NCBI GenBank assembly: GCA_034670405.1
Contig: JAXDDX010000015.1
Coordinates: forward strand, 5,982,001 to 6,046,000
Source of the DNA: Hoplostethus atlanticus
Lineage: Eukaryota > Chordata > Actinopteri > Trachichthyiformes > Trachichthyidae
Length of the DNA stretch: 64,000 nt
Reading direction: 5' to 3'
Under the pieces are notes generated by a model. It saw only the letters and a program-made list of their open reading frames with translations. It had not been told where the DNA came from and did not search any database. Positions 13,701 to 22,299 of this stretch are shown piece by piece. The position numbers and the translations under genes were made by a program. Position 1 is the first letter of the stretch, and every line of letters begins with the position of its first letter.

Positions 13701-16700
13701 AAGATGGCTGTCTGTGGTTCCGATCTGGATGCGTTACAGCACTTCTTGCTATCTTTAAGAGCTCTTTGAACATGTCAATCAAAGCAGTGTGGTTTGTGTG
13801 CTTATGAGGGCTTTTCACTCAGCCAGTGTGTTTTGGTCACTGTGAGAGAATGATGGATGCAGTTTAGTTAATGTGGAAGACAGCGGGTCAGTGTAGTGAG
13901 AGGGAATTCATACCTGTGACACATTTGGGTCATCTACACACTCACTTCTCATCTTGACGTGACATGTCTGGCATTGTCACATTGTTGTCTACCCTTAAAA
14001 GGCAGCTTGTGAATGACACCACTGGGGTTTAAATGAACAGAAATTTCTGAGGGAGTCAACTTAGTGGCTTTACAGCAGGTTACATGCATCCCAGTGGTTA
14101 CAATAGTATCAGGCTCTGATAGCCTTGTTTTATCTATGTGTAAAGGAGTTGGATACAAAAAAGCTGTGGTGCTGTGGTGCTGGCTTAGTTGATTTTCGAC
14201 ATGACCTCGTCATGATCTACAGGTCACAGCATGTTTACCTGCACCACACCCAGTTGCCAAGGAGTGAAGCATGGTAACAAGCCTTGTAATGCTGTGTAGC
14301 AGGGTGCGTTCACACAAAGCATTTTTAATCGTTTACTTTAATCGAACTTTTTTTTTTTTTTTCCTTTCAATTCATAGCATTACATATCATTATACATCAT
14401 TTCAGTTCATTTTCACAACCATAACTTAATCCCATTCCCCTTCCTCCCCACCAACACAGATTGACCTTTTCAAGATTAACATTTTAACATACAACATACA
14501 TTAACATACAAATTAACACCTTCCATTCCCATCCGCCCTAGCCCATACCAAATGAACCCATTCCTCCCGGGCCTGCTACCAATTAAACAGTATCCCTCCT
14601 CCCTCCCCTCCATATACAAATGTATTCCCCCTCACAAAGCACTCCTTTACATCCTTCCCTCCATACCTACATATCAGCTCCACATCCCGCTTCACCATTG
14701 CTTTGAATAGGGCTTTTATTTTCACTTTCCGCCCCTCAAATCTCGAACTCTAGGGTGCTTACTGCTTAAGTTTGGTTCGTTTGGGCAGGCAATTCAAACT
14801 CGAGTGCGCACCAAATACCCACACCGAGACTACCAGAAAATGTGTGGTTTGTTAGGAGTGAGAAAGTAAACATTCCAACTACAGGAAAAGACCCCAAAAC
14901 ATATGGTTTTACAAGTATGTTGTTCATTGCTCAACCATTGTTCCATATGGTTTATGTGTATAAGGAGACAGATGTTGCCATCTGATTGCCAGCAGTTTCT
15001 CATGTTCGGGAAGTTATGCATCCCAAAATGAACTGAATGAACCGCAGTCTGGACTGATGATCATATATATATCATATGTGTCCTTACCTGGTATAAAGAC
15101 CAGATATGGTAAATTACAGCAAAGAGCATGGACTAGTCCATTATGTTCTGTTTAAGTTACAGGGACTGGAACTGGATTTGATTTAAATCCTCCTGCTCCC
15201 CGACTGCCAAAACTTCCAACCTTGTGGGATGACAGGTTACCAAACTGTCCAAGAATCTAGCACTTGTGAGTGCATGTGACTTCTATTTACAAGTCCTGGT
15301 TCGCTGTGATTGGGCAGTGTGAACCTAAAGGAACCAAATGCAAAAATGCAACAAAGTAACCTTTTCAACTACGGTGCGCCCCTACAAACTTTTACTCAGT
15401 TGAGTCCCGTTATCAAAACAATTCAGACCCAAGCTGCCTTTGTGGGCTATTGTGCCAACTAGTCTGAGGAAGATAAAAACTTTGAGGCCTACAGTATTCA
15501 GACCTCAATTCTGCAGGGACTTAGGAACAGGACTGATACGGATGGAATGTCCTATAACCAACTATTACAATCCAATCAATATAACCAATCACCCAAACTC
15601 CCACTCACTGCCTGTCTTAGTTAAGATGGGGCCTTGGGCAGTTTGAGAATTTCTATTATTATTAAATGAACACATCACTGCGTGAGACAACTGTAACATG
15701 CATGAACATGCATAAAGACCTTTGATACAGCAAATAGCTTCATTCATAATGAGAACTGTGCAGCCAAAAACACTCATCTGTTGAAGTCACCGATTTCTCC
15801 AGATTTCTTTTATTTTACTACAATACTACTACTACTACTAATAATAATTCTTTTTTAAATTAAATTTTTGGTCAATGGCAGAAAAACAGGCCTACAGGGT
15901 AAGAAAATAAAGGCGACTTGATGATTCATACCAAGTTAAAACCAGCCCGTGGCTAGGCTCTGTGGTGTGTTGAAGAAATTTCAGGAGCAGGAGAATGGTA
16001 GTTGCAGTTTATTCAATCTGCAGATCAGGAGCCAAAAACTCAAACTCAGAAAGGATTACACAAAATTTTATAGTATTGAATATTCATAATTATGTTAATA
16101 CAAATTACTTCTAATATTACTATTGGTTAAAGGTTACGGGATCAACAAGTAGGCCAATAATAACTGAGGTACAGACACTATTAGAAGAGGTGAACTCCTT
16201 CATTTCTAGAGACAGTAGACTATTATTCATTCAAGGCTAATTGGTCAATGTTATCTCGGAGATGTGAGCACCTGCACATCCAGGCTCACAGGCCAGAGGA
16301 AAGTGCACAAAAGGTCACTCTGGTGCTCATAAATGTACCAAGAATATCTAAAGGAATGCAAGCTACAATTTATCTAATGATAGAACAAACACATACTAAT
16401 GAATGGCATTCTGAAGTTAGACACTTAAGGTTTCTAACGTACAGGTATAAGGTCAACATGTGAACATGAGGAAAAGTTATATTAACAAGCTATGTGGCCG
16501 TGTCTGGTGTGTCTTAGTACTTTTCCATCTTCCCCCAGCACTTCTGCTTCTACAGGTGTGAGCCTTTTTGCTCTCATTTGCCTAGAATATTATACATTTT
16601 TCAATGAGATATGAAATTGAAGAGCATATTTTAAAGTCAATTACTTGTGTTAAACTAGGCCATTGTTGTTCCCTGGCAATAAGGTATCATCCTGAAATAT

Positions 16701-17724
16701 GCACTGGACTCTTCTCACTTTGTTTGTAACTGTCAAGGCTCTCCATTCCTCTCCTCCTTTAGTATGAGTTTGATGCAATAAGAACTGTTGTTAACATTAG
16801 ATGCACCATAGACACACATTCTGAACTCAAACATGTTGATTAAATGAGCTTATAGTATCAGATACAGCCTAAAATAAATTACTTTGAAGATGACCGTGCC
16901 ATTGTACTTCTAATAATTCTCAATGTGAATGAACCACAGAAGCTGTCTGTTAATTCACTACGGTACATGCATGCACACACCAGTAAATAAAACATCATTG
17001 ATGAATTGGCATCAATAAAGTTTAATTTATTCTGCCACAAACAGCATGATGTGAGTCCTTGGCAGTGGGTCAATTATAGATGGATTTTTATTCTACAATT
17101 TTTAGTCTGCCTCAACATTCATGTGACAATTATGCTTTCACTTCGACCACACACAGGCAGCCTGCGTTACACGCTGCTATTTTTTTTAGTTGTGCTAATC
17201 AGTTTAAGCCTGAACTCAAAACAGTTATTTTGTCCCATATTCCAGCCTTCTGCCCCATCAGCTCAGAAAATAATAAATTCACTGTACCGACCAATGTTTG
17301 TAGGCCTGTATATCAAACTTAGATTTTTACAGTAGGCCTATACCACACAAGAGAGGTACTGAAATCTGTTTAGAGCAGCAGTGAATAGAAGTAATTTGTA
17401 CAAACTTGAATTTTAATTGAGACCAGCAGAAATTGGGTTGGACCAGCAGACATCTAGCCTAACCTAAAAATATTTTCATAACATCAGTCAAGTAGTTACA
17501 TAACCAACCACGGCAAACTATGCTCTTTTGGCAATCTTGAGTGACCAAGATTACCCAGTGACGGGTCATTTTCACAAAAAGTTAGCAACAGAACCAAACC
17601 ATAAATGCACTTCGCTGAAATAACAGTGTGATTAACTGTACCCTGGTGATCTGCCTTTCATCCACGTTCTTCTGATTATTGGCAACCTTTCAAACGACAT
17701 GCACTGCCTTTCAGATGTTAACAA

Positions 17725-17767
<43 letters not shown>

Positions 17768-18512
17768 CACACACACACTCTCACACACACACACACACAC
17801 GGCTTGATAGCGAGCTGCTCAGTCCCCACCAGCCAATAACGCTAGCCATGACTTGTCAACAAACATATCAGATATGTTATGAGTAACCTAAGAAACATTT
17901 GCAAACCAGCAACCACCAAGTAGCTACGTCCCTAAACTCAACATTCAATTCCTTAACATTAGTGGCAACCTAGATCGTGAAACATCTTTTACACAGCGTC
18001 TTGTGACCAGTAACTCAGTATTGTGATACCAAATACTAATCTGTCACTACCACTTGGCCTTGTTTATTTCTATTGACGACACAGTTAGCTAAGGTAGCTA
18101 ACGTTAGCAAGCGAAATCTCAGCTCATCGTTAACATGCGCATTATAACATAACTAGCTAACGTTACAAAACTGGCAAAACTAACGCCAATGTTTAACTTA
18201 CGTGCCAAAGTTAGCTAACGGCTAGCATAGCAGCTAGCAAAATATTAGATATCGCTTCACGCTAAGTTAGGCCTAAATTTATTTACTTGTAATCTGCAAA
18301 TAGTGTCTACGGCTAGTATGAAACCTTTATGAAACAGCTCTGCGGTAAACTTAACTATCTCGGTAGCTGGCTAGCCGACTTTGACTGCAAGTAGTTTGAG
18401 TCTGAAAACTATGTAGCTAGCTATATAGGCTAAAGTTAGCTAGCTACCAAGTTAGCTTCTCTAGGCTTACCTTCTGAGAATGTTGCTGGAGGACATTCTG
18501 CTCCACGGTCAT
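59..18512 (-). CDS. usp25: usp25, ubiquitin-specific peptidase 25 (5' two thirds, 16 exons, runs off left edge)
   Basis: Cysteine protease (deubiquitinase, peptidase family C19) that cleaves ubiquitin chains; acts mainly in the cytoplasm and at the ER. Coding exons, descending: 18471-18512, 11107-11184, 10166-10310, 9645-9768, 8656-8818, 7398-7484, 6117-6254, 4552-4628, 4297-4370, 3408-3559, 2136-2263, 1927-2022, 1623-1787, 574-812, 387-457, 59-287. Together they give 2008 nt, about 669 codons, in one continuous frame. Order of parts: N-terminal UBA-like region (15-55), SIM VIDLT (90-94), two UIMs (about 97-116 and 123-140), USP catalytic core with Cys box GNTCWF (Cys177) and His box [11 protein letters not shown] (His604/612). 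Human USP25 is 1055 aa in the usual isoform, so roughly 390 residues plus any alternative exon lie beyond the left edge. The N-terminus [10 protein letters not shown] identifies USP25 rather than its paralogue USP28. All splice phases agree; one intron is GC-AG. Confidence 0.97.
387..457 (-). CDS. usp25: usp25 exon 15
   Basis: 71 nt encoding (D)[19 protein letters not shown] and SMMQ; human has [24 protein letters not shown]. Acceptor cctccag|ATCTGC (an internal ctgcag six bases further in would break the frame), donor ATGCAG|GTGAGG, phase 0 exit. Confidence 0.93.
574..812 (-). CDS. usp25: usp25 exon 14
   Basis: 239 nt. The variable first half encodes [20 protein letters not shown]. It is followed by the conserved [20 protein letters not shown] and [20 protein letters not shown]; human has [43 protein letters not shown]. 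The alanine/proline-rich linker is poorly conserved, as expected. Acceptor tcctgcag|CGCTG, donor CCCGTG|GTAGGA, phase 1 exit. Confidence 0.92.
813..1622 (-). other. usp25 intron 13 (GC-AG type)
   Basis: Starts GCAAGT and ends TGCAG on the transcribed strand. Unique sequence of ordinary composition apart from a G/A-rich patch at 1562-1580; no repeat or coding exon seen inside. Confidence 0.8.
1623..1787 (-). CDS. usp25: usp25 exon 13, ends at a GC donor
   Basis: 165 nt encoding [20 protein letters not shown] and on to [15 protein letters not shown], ending LPLQ(S). The polypyrimidine tract before the acceptor (ccctcag|GTATC) is long. The only donor that keeps frame and matches the human exon end is CTGCAGAG|GCAAGT at 1623/1622, a consensus GC donor. 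Joining it to exon 14 gives LPLQS-AAEQG, aligned with human LPS-TTEQQG. Confidence 0.88.
1927..2022 (-). CDS. usp25: usp25 exon 12
   Basis: 96 nt encoding (R)[19 protein letters not shown] and [12 protein letters not shown](R), matching human [33 protein letters not shown]. This helical segment belongs to the insertion within the USP fold that mediates USP25 oligomerisation in human. Acceptor gttgccag|GTAC, donor GGAGAG|GTACGA, phase 2 both sides. Confidence 0.94.
2136..2263 (-). CDS. usp25: usp25 exon 11
   Basis: 128 nt encoding [20 protein letters not shown] and [22 protein letters not shown], the conserved USP strand and loop region ([12 protein letters not shown]). Acceptor ctttcag|CACTGG, donor GGACAG|GTGATG, phase 2 exit. 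Confidence 0.95.
2264..3407 (-). other. usp25 intron 10
   Basis: GT-AG intron of 1.1 kb. It contains an A-rich stretch near 2649-2672, a polypurine/C-rich patch near 2820-3010 and the (AC)n tract, transcript sense, that starts 22 nt inside the donor. No further gene seen. Confidence 0.75.
3359..3386. repeat. (GT)14 microsatellite, 22 nt inside the exon 10 donor of usp25
   Basis: Uninterrupted GT dinucleotides; (AC)14 in the usp25 transcript. Confidence 0.95.
3408..3559 (-). CDS. usp25: usp25 exon 10
   Basis: 152 nt encoding [19 protein letters not shown] and on to ENSARSGQE. Almost identical to human up to EIESLHS. Acceptor ttccacag|GTAAG and donor CAGGAG|GTCAGT. A UG tract (3573-3587) precedes the acceptor and an AC tract (3359-3386) follows the donor in the transcript. 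Phase 1 entry, phase 0 exit. Confidence 0.95.
4297..4370 (-). CDS. usp25: usp25 exon 9
   Basis: 74 nt encoding (R)[19 protein letters not shown] and VGVLE(G), matching human [25 protein letters not shown]. Acceptor tttgtcag|GGAGG, donor GGAAG|GTGAGA, phase 1 exit. Confidence 0.94.
4552..4628 (-). CDS. usp25: usp25 exon 8 (QQDVSEF box)
   Basis: 77 nt encoding [20 protein letters not shown] and KAEED, identical to human across the core. The acceptor cttttcccaacag|CAGG lies only 13 nt downstream of a 64-nt UG dinucleotide tract in the pre-mRNA (4642-4705). The exon length is not a multiple of three, so skipping would shift the frame. Donor GGACAG|GTAACC, phase 2 exit. Confidence 0.95.
4629..6116 (-). 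other. usp25 intron 7
   Basis: 1.5 kb GT-AG intron. Its 3' end is dominated by the 64-nt dinucleotide tract at 4642-4705. The remainder is unique sequence with a short G run (5058-5066). No coding exon seen. Confidence 0.75.
4642..4705. repeat. (CA)32 microsatellite at the exon 8 acceptor of usp25
   Basis: Uninterrupted CA dinucleotides; (UG)n in the usp25 transcript, ending 13 nt before exon 8. Confidence 0.95.
6117..6254 (-). CDS. usp25: usp25 exon 7 (catalytic core)
   Basis: 46 codons beginning [18 protein letters not shown] and ending [28 protein letters not shown] is shared with human. The QQ(Q)DVSEF element, a conserved USP box 2 motif, begins at the 3' end and is completed in exon 8. 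Acceptor aaccag|GAGCAC, donor CAGCAG|GTAAGC; both phase 0. Confidence 0.95.
6255..7397 (-). other. usp25 intron 6
   Basis: 1.1 kb GT-AG intron; unique sequence with no recognisable element. Confidence 0.7.
7398..7484 (-). CDS. usp25: usp25 exon 6 (catalytic core)
   Basis: 29 codons beginning [18 protein letters not shown] and ending QDLPRNQK, as in human, directly downstream of the Cys box. Acceptor ccacag|TCTCTG and donor CAGAAG|GTGAGA; both phase 0. Confidence 0.95.
7485..8655 (-). other. usp25 intron 5
   Basis: 1.2 kb GT-AG intron holding the fish interspersed repeat at 8264-8565. Next to the donor is a CA-rich stretch in transcript sense (about 8618-8655). Confidence 0.75.
8264..8565 (+). 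repeat. fish interspersed repeat (cttatccagagca type)
   Basis: Begins ttacatttaaaatcttagtc and has gctcttatccagagca, the hallmark of a widespread teleost interspersed repeat. It continues to gggattatttagagtgcaat. A second, diverged copy with the same beginning and end is at 19966-20165. Lies in usp25 intron 5. Confidence 0.6.
8656..8818 (-). CDS. usp25: usp25 exon 5 (second UIM and catalytic cysteine box)
   Basis: 163 nt encoding (R)[19 protein letters not shown] and ending [18 protein letters not shown]. The first part is UIM2; the end is the USP Cys box with the nucleophile at residue 177 (human Cys178). The donor ATTCAG|GTGAAC is followed by a CA-rich intronic stretch on the transcribed strand. 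Exit phase 0. Confidence 0.96.
8819..9644 (-). other. usp25 intron 4
   Basis: 0.8 kb GT-AG intron; A/T-rich unique sequence, nothing recognised. Confidence 0.7.
9645..9768 (-). CDS. usp25: usp25 exon 4 (SIM and first UIM)
   Basis: 124 nt encoding (N)[19 protein letters not shown] and on to [15 protein letters not shown] is the SUMO-interaction motif; the following acidic and alanine-rich helix is ubiquitin-interaction motif 1. Human USP25 is regulated by SUMO on a lysine within this region; the KDD lysine is present here (Lys98). Acceptor gttgcag|ATGTG, donor CAGCAG|GTGGGC, phase 2 exit. Confidence 0.94.
9806..10004. mobile_element. MITE-like element in usp25 intron 3
   Basis: Imperfect terminal inverted repeats: ggttacatgcaca at 9806 and tgtgcaatgtaaac ending at 10004. 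The interior ctcttatgccggttaag and cctggataacctggataacc resemble a common teleost MITE family. It fills half of the 397-nt intron 3. Confidence 0.55.
10166..10310 (-). CDS. usp25: usp25 exon 3
   Basis: 145 nt encoding [19 protein letters not shown] and continuing to [13 protein letters not shown], closely matching human residues 43-88. It completes the UBA-like domain and the linker before the SUMO-interaction motif. Acceptor gctgcag|GTGAGC and donor ACACTA|GTGAGT; it ends in phase 1, splitting the Asn codon shared with exon 4. Confidence 0.94.
11107..11184 (-). CDS. usp25: usp25 exon 2 (UBA-like region)
   Basis: 26 codons beginning [14 protein letters not shown], equivalent to human HQQTFLNQLREITG, the ubiquitin-binding UBA-like helix region. 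Acceptor ccaatag|CACC at 11185/11184 and donor CTGCAG|GTACAG at 11107/11106; both ends are phase 0. Confidence 0.94.
12786..13060 (+). mobile_element. tRNA-Lys-derived SINE
   Basis: The head (12786-12859) resembles tRNA-Lys with anticodon TTT: catcagacttttaatctgaa, then B box ggtccagggttc. The 5' acceptor strand is decayed. The body contains ctgctgaagtgtccttgag and aaaccctaccagctcc, the fish SINE core also present at 47430-47581. It cannot be a working tRNA because the acceptor stem does not pair. Confidence 0.7.
14300..15324. mobile_element. degenerate nonautonomous DNA transposon
   Basis: Ends resemble inverted repeats (agggtgcgttcacac at 14301 and cagtgtgaac ending 15324). The interior has gtttggttcgtttgg and aactcgagtgcgcacc, typical of fish elements with gttcacac termini. 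It is interrupted by the polyA-ended insertion at 14348-14745. Confidence 0.45.
14348..14745 (-). mobile_element. polyA-tailed retroposed fragment
   Basis: On the minus strand a G-rich, then A/T-rich sequence ends in a run of about 15 A (plus-strand T run 14348-14362), inserted inside the DNA element. The bases tcgaac occur on both sides and may be the target duplication. Source transcript not recognised. Confidence 0.4.
17726..17800. repeat. CA microsatellite with CTCT interruptions
   Basis: CA repeats interrupted twice by ctct; in usp25 intron 1. Confidence 0.95.
18471..18512 (-). CDS. usp25: usp25 exon 1 (start codon)
   Basis: Fourteen codons, [14 protein letters not shown], matching the human USP25 N-terminus apart from a short indel near the end. 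The start codon at 18512 sits in the context GGCCATGA. The donor is AAG|GTAAGC at 18471/18470, phase 0. Intron 1 that follows is 7.3 kb, the longest in the gene. Confidence 0.95.
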
Positions 18513-18790
18513 GGCCGGTTCAGAGGAAAATGAAGTTAAATTCAAAGCAGGTGTAGCAAAACGCGCAGTTTAATTGTCACTAAAGCGAATTAAAAACACG
18601 ATTCTAAGATGTCCACTCCTTAATCAGTGACATAACGGGCGCCATGGCAGGGTAGTTACTAGCGCAGGTCGTCAGGAATGAAAACATTGCTGCTCCCTGC
18701 CTGGGATCTGGGATCTGGGATCGATTACCCATGTCTGTCTGAACTGCATTTACGTCACGGATCAAACTCATAAGAAAGACGTCATTTTCA
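18513..18790 (-). promoter_or_regulatory. usp25 promoter and 5' UTR region
   Basis: Sequence immediately upstream of the usp25 start codon. Two ATF/CREB-type sites are visible: TTACGTCA at 18750-18757 and GACGTCAT at 18778-18785. There is also a small threefold repeat of ggatctg at about 18702-18722. No TATA box is evident. The transcription start is not determined; the span is set by proximity to the ATG. Confidence 0.55.
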
Positions 18791-19965
18791 AATTGTCCAC
18801 AGATATAATAAATGCTTTAAAATAATTCAGAATTATTCCGCCAACCATTACTTAAAAAAGCTAAATAAAGAAAAACTGTACCTTTTGTGAACTTACACCC
18901 AGAAACAGCATTGCATAACCTTACCAGCTAACACCTTAAAGGCATTTTAGAAAGATATTTGTAGATTCATTATTGACCATTTCTGCAATAATTATCTCCT
19001 ATAATGGAAAACCTTTTTTTTTTTTTTTTTAGTATAGATATATAGTATAGAAGTATAGAAGAATAGAAGCAAGGAGAATCAAATATATTTTATTATTTTT
19101 TATATTTTTGAGGGCTGAATTTCATATTCACAAATGTAAATTTAGAGATAAAAAAACATATTCTCAATATGCGATAGGGTTATTGAACAATATATAAATA
19201 CTAGCTCACACTCATTAAATAAAAAAGCTATGACATTTATCAGTATTTGTCTTTCCTTTAAGGTCCTCCAGTAATTATGCTATGTGCCACTAGCTGCATT
19301 GTATACACTCTATGTATACTGGTGTTTCTGCACTTTTCTGCTTTTTCGAATAATACCAATAAGATCTCCAAGAACAGTAATTTAACAAATCAATACTCAC
19401 AGTATTTTTATTGGGAATAGATTATTTCATTGCTTCAGGCTAAACTGGAAGTGATGCAATGTTAAAACAAAAAAGAAAACCACTGATTGCTGCATGTGGC
19501 CTATTTTCTATTTCTATTTATCTTCTGTGATCATTTTAATTAATGCAGTGATATATGATGCTGTTTTTTTTACTGTTGTACCTGTCATTTTGTACAGTTA
19601 TTTTGTTAAGAAAATCTGAGATCATTTTTACAGACCTGTTTTCCCTGAAGTCATTTTTGATAGATCTTTGTATCCTATCCGACCTTTGTCTATTTGTCAG
19701 TCTAATATTGTAAAGTAAGGCCTTTGCATTAGCAGGGGTTGGATTCATTCTAAACAATGTACAATCCAATGCATTGCATATTAACATTATTTTAACTGAG
19801 ATTGGAAAAACCAGTTGAGGTTAATATCCCCAATAACAAGTAATTTCAAAACCTCCTTCTTCCTAACCCTCCTCCTGTGACCTGGATGTTATTTCCTCAA
19901 CATTCCCATACAGCTCTTGTTTCCTGATGACTTCAATATTCCTGGTTGGGTTTGAAGTCTGAAAT

Positions 19966-20165
19966 TACATTTGACATTTAGCTGATGCTCTTATCCAAAG
20001 CAACGCACAATGAGTGCAACCCTAGAATAAGCTGCACCCTTATAATATACCTGTGGCCACAGAACAATGATGTGAGAGTGAAAAGAAATAGAAACAGAGA
20101 AGAGCTAAGGAGAGAGGCAGAGGGGATTTGTTGAGAGCATTTAGAGTGAGTAGAGGAGAGTATTC
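19966..20165 (+). repeat. fish interspersed repeat, second copy
   Basis: Starts ttacatttgacatttagctg, then gctcttatccaaagcaacg, and ends with ggggatttgttgagagcatt. Same family as 8264-8565, shorter. Confidence 0.6.
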
Positions 20166-20611
20166 AGGGGCTCCAGCCTGTTATTTCCCTAATGTTTTCC
20201 TTCTCAGACAAAAGCCACTTCGATGCTCGACGTTTTGCTTTCTGAGAGACAAAAGGATTGATAGCTGTTCATTTTCTTTCGATTGCAGCTGTGAGACACT
20301 TCTGCACTTGCCAAGTGTTTCAACCTTCGGGAAGATTTACTTTGCATTCTGGCGGGATATAGATGTGCGAACACAGAGGCCATGTACTTGCCCTAACAGT
20401 ATTCCTATGTCTAACTGTGGATTGTTCTGGCTAAACTGCTACTTTTGCTGCTCGTGCACCTTCCCCTTAAACCCATTCAAGGTGGGAGCTTGAAACTCAG
20501 CACTGTCGTTTGGCCTCAAGGAGGTGCTGTAAGAATGGTGCAAACCTAACACATTTACAACGCTGTAACGTCGACACCATTTGATATGAAGCGGTGGTTC
20601 TTGATATGGTG

Positions 20612-20752
20612 CTCCTCGGGCCCAGAGTCCTGCTGGTTTTCTATCCTAGCAGGTGGTTAACTGCATCCACCTGTCATCCCAGGTCTAAATAGTCCCTGAT
20701 TAGACAGCTAGAATGAAAAGAGAAAACCAGCAGTACTCTGGGCCCCAAGGAG
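20612..20752. mobile_element. foldback (long inverted-repeat) element
   Basis: Left arm 20612-20642 (ctcctcgggcccagagtcct onward) and right arm 20721-20752 are near-perfect reverse complements: about 30 of 32 positions pair, with one gap. They are separated by a 78-nt loop containing aggtggttaactgcatccac. A teleost foldback repeat is the likely identity. Confidence 0.7.
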
Positions 20753-22259
20753 TTGATAACTAGTCACACAGCAGTGCAGCAGACTGGGATCCATCTGGGT
20801 TTGGGGCACATTTTCTTGGAAGGGACTATGTAGAGCCACCATCATAAATTTTGCACCATTTTAAACTGCTGCCTCCACCTAACCCGGCCATATCATCAGC
20901 GTATAAAAACATAGCATGTGATCATTTTACCAATAAATTTGCAAGGAGGTGAGGCTGATCATAACCACGTGACAGTTTGTTTAATCTGACCTTTATCCTC
21001 AAGTTTAATCATGACTGGCCACCACGTGCTGCAAGCCATTTTCAAAAATTTCGGATGAAGTCACATCAAACTAAATGTCATCAAATTCGGTGCACTGACA
21101 CTACGGCCAGGTCAATATATCAACAGTGGTTGTCATGGGTTAAGCAAGAGTTTATAACTCAAAGCGATTTGCGCAATCACTCTGAAACACTGGACATATA
21201 TCTGAAACACTGACTGGATCATGCATGCCAAACTCCATTGCGGGGGAGGCTTTGTCATTTTTATCTAGCCGCAGTCCTGTTAAACACAGACAGATCCATA
21301 CAGCTAGCTGTAGTATCCCAACCTAATCTCTCACCGTTCTCACATGGCTCTCGACCTCTAGCACCTTTTAAATATTTAACATCTCTTGTGGCGCGGACCC
21401 CAGAGTCCGCTGCTTCCAGCTGCAACGGTTGACAGTGCAACGCAACTAGGGCAGTGTGTTATTAGGTTTCATGCAGATCGGTTCACCATGGCAGGGCTTT
21501 TTTTGTCACTTGTGGATAAAGGCGCTCAATCATAGTTCAATTTGCAGCCTAATTATTCCAAACAGACAGCACGGCGCCAAACACCGGGCACTAAAATCTG
21601 CCAGTTGTTATTAATTCAGTGGAAGATGGAAGGGAACAAGTCCTCTGATCCAGAACTGGGTCATCCTTTAGATGTTCAGGAACAGCCTCGTCGTAATAGT
21701 TAACTCAAGCATTCACCATCCTTCACTAATACAAATGGCTTTTTTTTGTGTGTCATCTAACTAGTACATATAAATATTCATTGAAATGTTCAAAACTTTG
21801 TGTTATTGGGGAGGATTTGGCATCAAGGGGTATTGGAGATGGATATGTTTTGCAGTTTCATAAAGTAATCAAAACTGCATTTCATTGAAGTATATATGTG
21901 CATGTGTAGATGTCAATGTATACTTTTGGTTTTTTTCTTGTAGGGAGGTAGGAGGTATTAGTCGTTCAGTGTTGCCTGTCTCCAGCAGATGGCAACATCC
22001 CATCTGAATTGGAGCGTCAGGAGCCCATCGTGACAGATCCACACAGCAGCAGGACGGACGAGAAAAACGCAAATGATTCATGAAAATGATTCCGCTTTGT
22101 AAATCAAGTGGCATTGTAAATCACAAAGTCTGTTTTTCCAATTTTCGGCACCGCTACTTAATCAATAGTTTATACTTTTATGTGCGGCGTGCTGAAATAT
22201 TGACTGACCACCAGAGTGTGTGAAGGTTACCTTGAGCGCTCAGAAGGCCCTCTTAAAAC

Positions 22260-22261
<2 letters not shown>

Positions 22262-22295
<34 letters not shown>
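22262..22295. repeat. (CT)17 microsatellite
   Basis: Uninterrupted CT dinucleotides in the intergenic region. Confidence 0.95.

Positions 22296-22299
<4 letters not shown>

Larger units (their letters stand above)
11185..18470 (-). other. usp25 intron 1 (7.3 kb)
   Basis: Longest intron in the gene. It holds a tRNA-Lys-derived SINE (12786-13060), a degenerate inverted-repeat DNA element (14300-15324) with a nested polyA-ended insertion, a CA microsatellite (17726-17800) and, in its first 400 nt, a dense run of GCTA/GTTAGC palindromes (18078-18460). The stretches 11200-12780, 13100-14290 and 15330-17720 show no gene; only weak repeat-like signals were seen. Confidence 0.8.

Noticed and set aside
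20128-20493. 121-codon plus-strand frame, cysteine-rich
   Set aside because: Begins inside an interspersed repeat and shows no family resemblance, splice sites or promoter; likely chance.
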